DNA of 64,000 nt from Methylopila sp. M107 (GTDB taxonomy: Bacteria > Pseudomonadota > Alphaproteobacteria > Rhizobiales > Methylopilaceae): NCBI RefSeq assembly GCF_000384475.1, contig NZ_ARWB01000001.1:1654176-1718175 (forward strand). The letters are read 5' to 3'. Each line of letters starts with the position of its first letter. The stretch's first letter is position 1. A program made the translations under genes and the position numbers. Positions 63,961 to 64,000 of the stretch are shown one piece after another. The notes below the pieces were generated by a model. It was not told the origin of the DNA. It made no database searches and saw nothing but the letters and a program-made list of their open reading frames with translations.

Positions 63961-64000
63961 GCTGTCTCGCCTCAAGAATATGGTCGCTGTTTATAGATAG

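Overview
The window is one stretch of a high-GC alphaproteobacterial chromosome, most likely of the order Hyphomicrobiales (Rhizobiales). Evidence: gene orders typical of that group (dusB-ntrB-ntrC-ntrY; fused ispDF followed by pncC; glyA-nrdR-ribD-ribE-ribH-nusB; LdtR-type MarR regulator, DUF6163-type membrane protein and hemB; pepA divergent from lptD-surA-pdxA-rsmA; gmk-yicC and mltG-fabF-acpP-fabG-fabD), the Asp-rich form of HemB, an IalB-type envelope protein and ECF41 sigma-factor architecture. The genus cannot be fixed from sequence alone; a malyl-CoA lyase hints at C1/C2 assimilation but does not prove methylotrophy. No tRNA, rRNA, CRISPR array, intact transposase or prophage was seen.

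Layout. 1-6.4 kb (minus strand): nitrogen regulation (dusB-ntrB-ntrC, then ntrY running off the left edge), with a secreted ankyrin-repeat gene between ntrC and ntrY. 6.5-13.4 kb: isoprenoid ispDF and pncC (plus), then the glyA-nrdR-rib-nusB cluster (minus). 13.6-20.6 kb: a diguanylate cyclase, a Tat-exported sulfatase, an L,D-transpeptidase coupled to a small protein, a Chloroflexus-type malyl-CoA lyase, hspQ and ialB. 20.9-25.4 kb: an orphan peptide-type binding protein, a degenerate adenylate-forming protein, a FrnE-type DsbA and a VOC protein. 25.4-33.9 kb is the most accessory part: two LdtR paralogues flanking a sulfotransferase, DUF6163, hemB, an AraC regulator, a small ORF, a decayed ECF41 sigma gene, an unknown membrane-anchored protein, an AT-rich island, then an intact ECF41 sigma gene with its carboxymuconolactone-decarboxylase partner. 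34-37.6 kb: phoX and a PhoA-family phosphatase with candidate Pho boxes. 37.9-44.8 kb: ABC-F ATPase, a cysteine-less YeeE/YedE homologue, small membrane and secreted proteins, an S10 peptidase and holC. 44.9-53 kb: pepA, then lptD-surA-pdxA-rsmA, without the lptFG genes expected before lptD. 53-60.5 kb: gmk, yicC, mltG and fatty-acid synthesis genes. 60.6-64 kb: transglutaminase-like protein, carboxymuconolactone decarboxylase, sugar O-acetyltransferase, a broken toxin-antitoxin pair and an unknown secreted protein.

Most genes are core housekeeping. At least nine dispersed palindromic elements of two types sit in the gaps, and six gene pairs overlap by the four bases GTGA, suggesting habitual translational coupling. 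No complete unknown defence or biosynthetic system was found. The best leads are the ECF41 locus (intact copy with a matching promoter plus a decayed copy about 1 kb away), the ldtR duplication around a sulfotransferase, the ankyrin gene inside the ntr cluster, the missing lptFG, and two family members lacking their signature residues (YeeE/YedE-like and AMP-binding-like).
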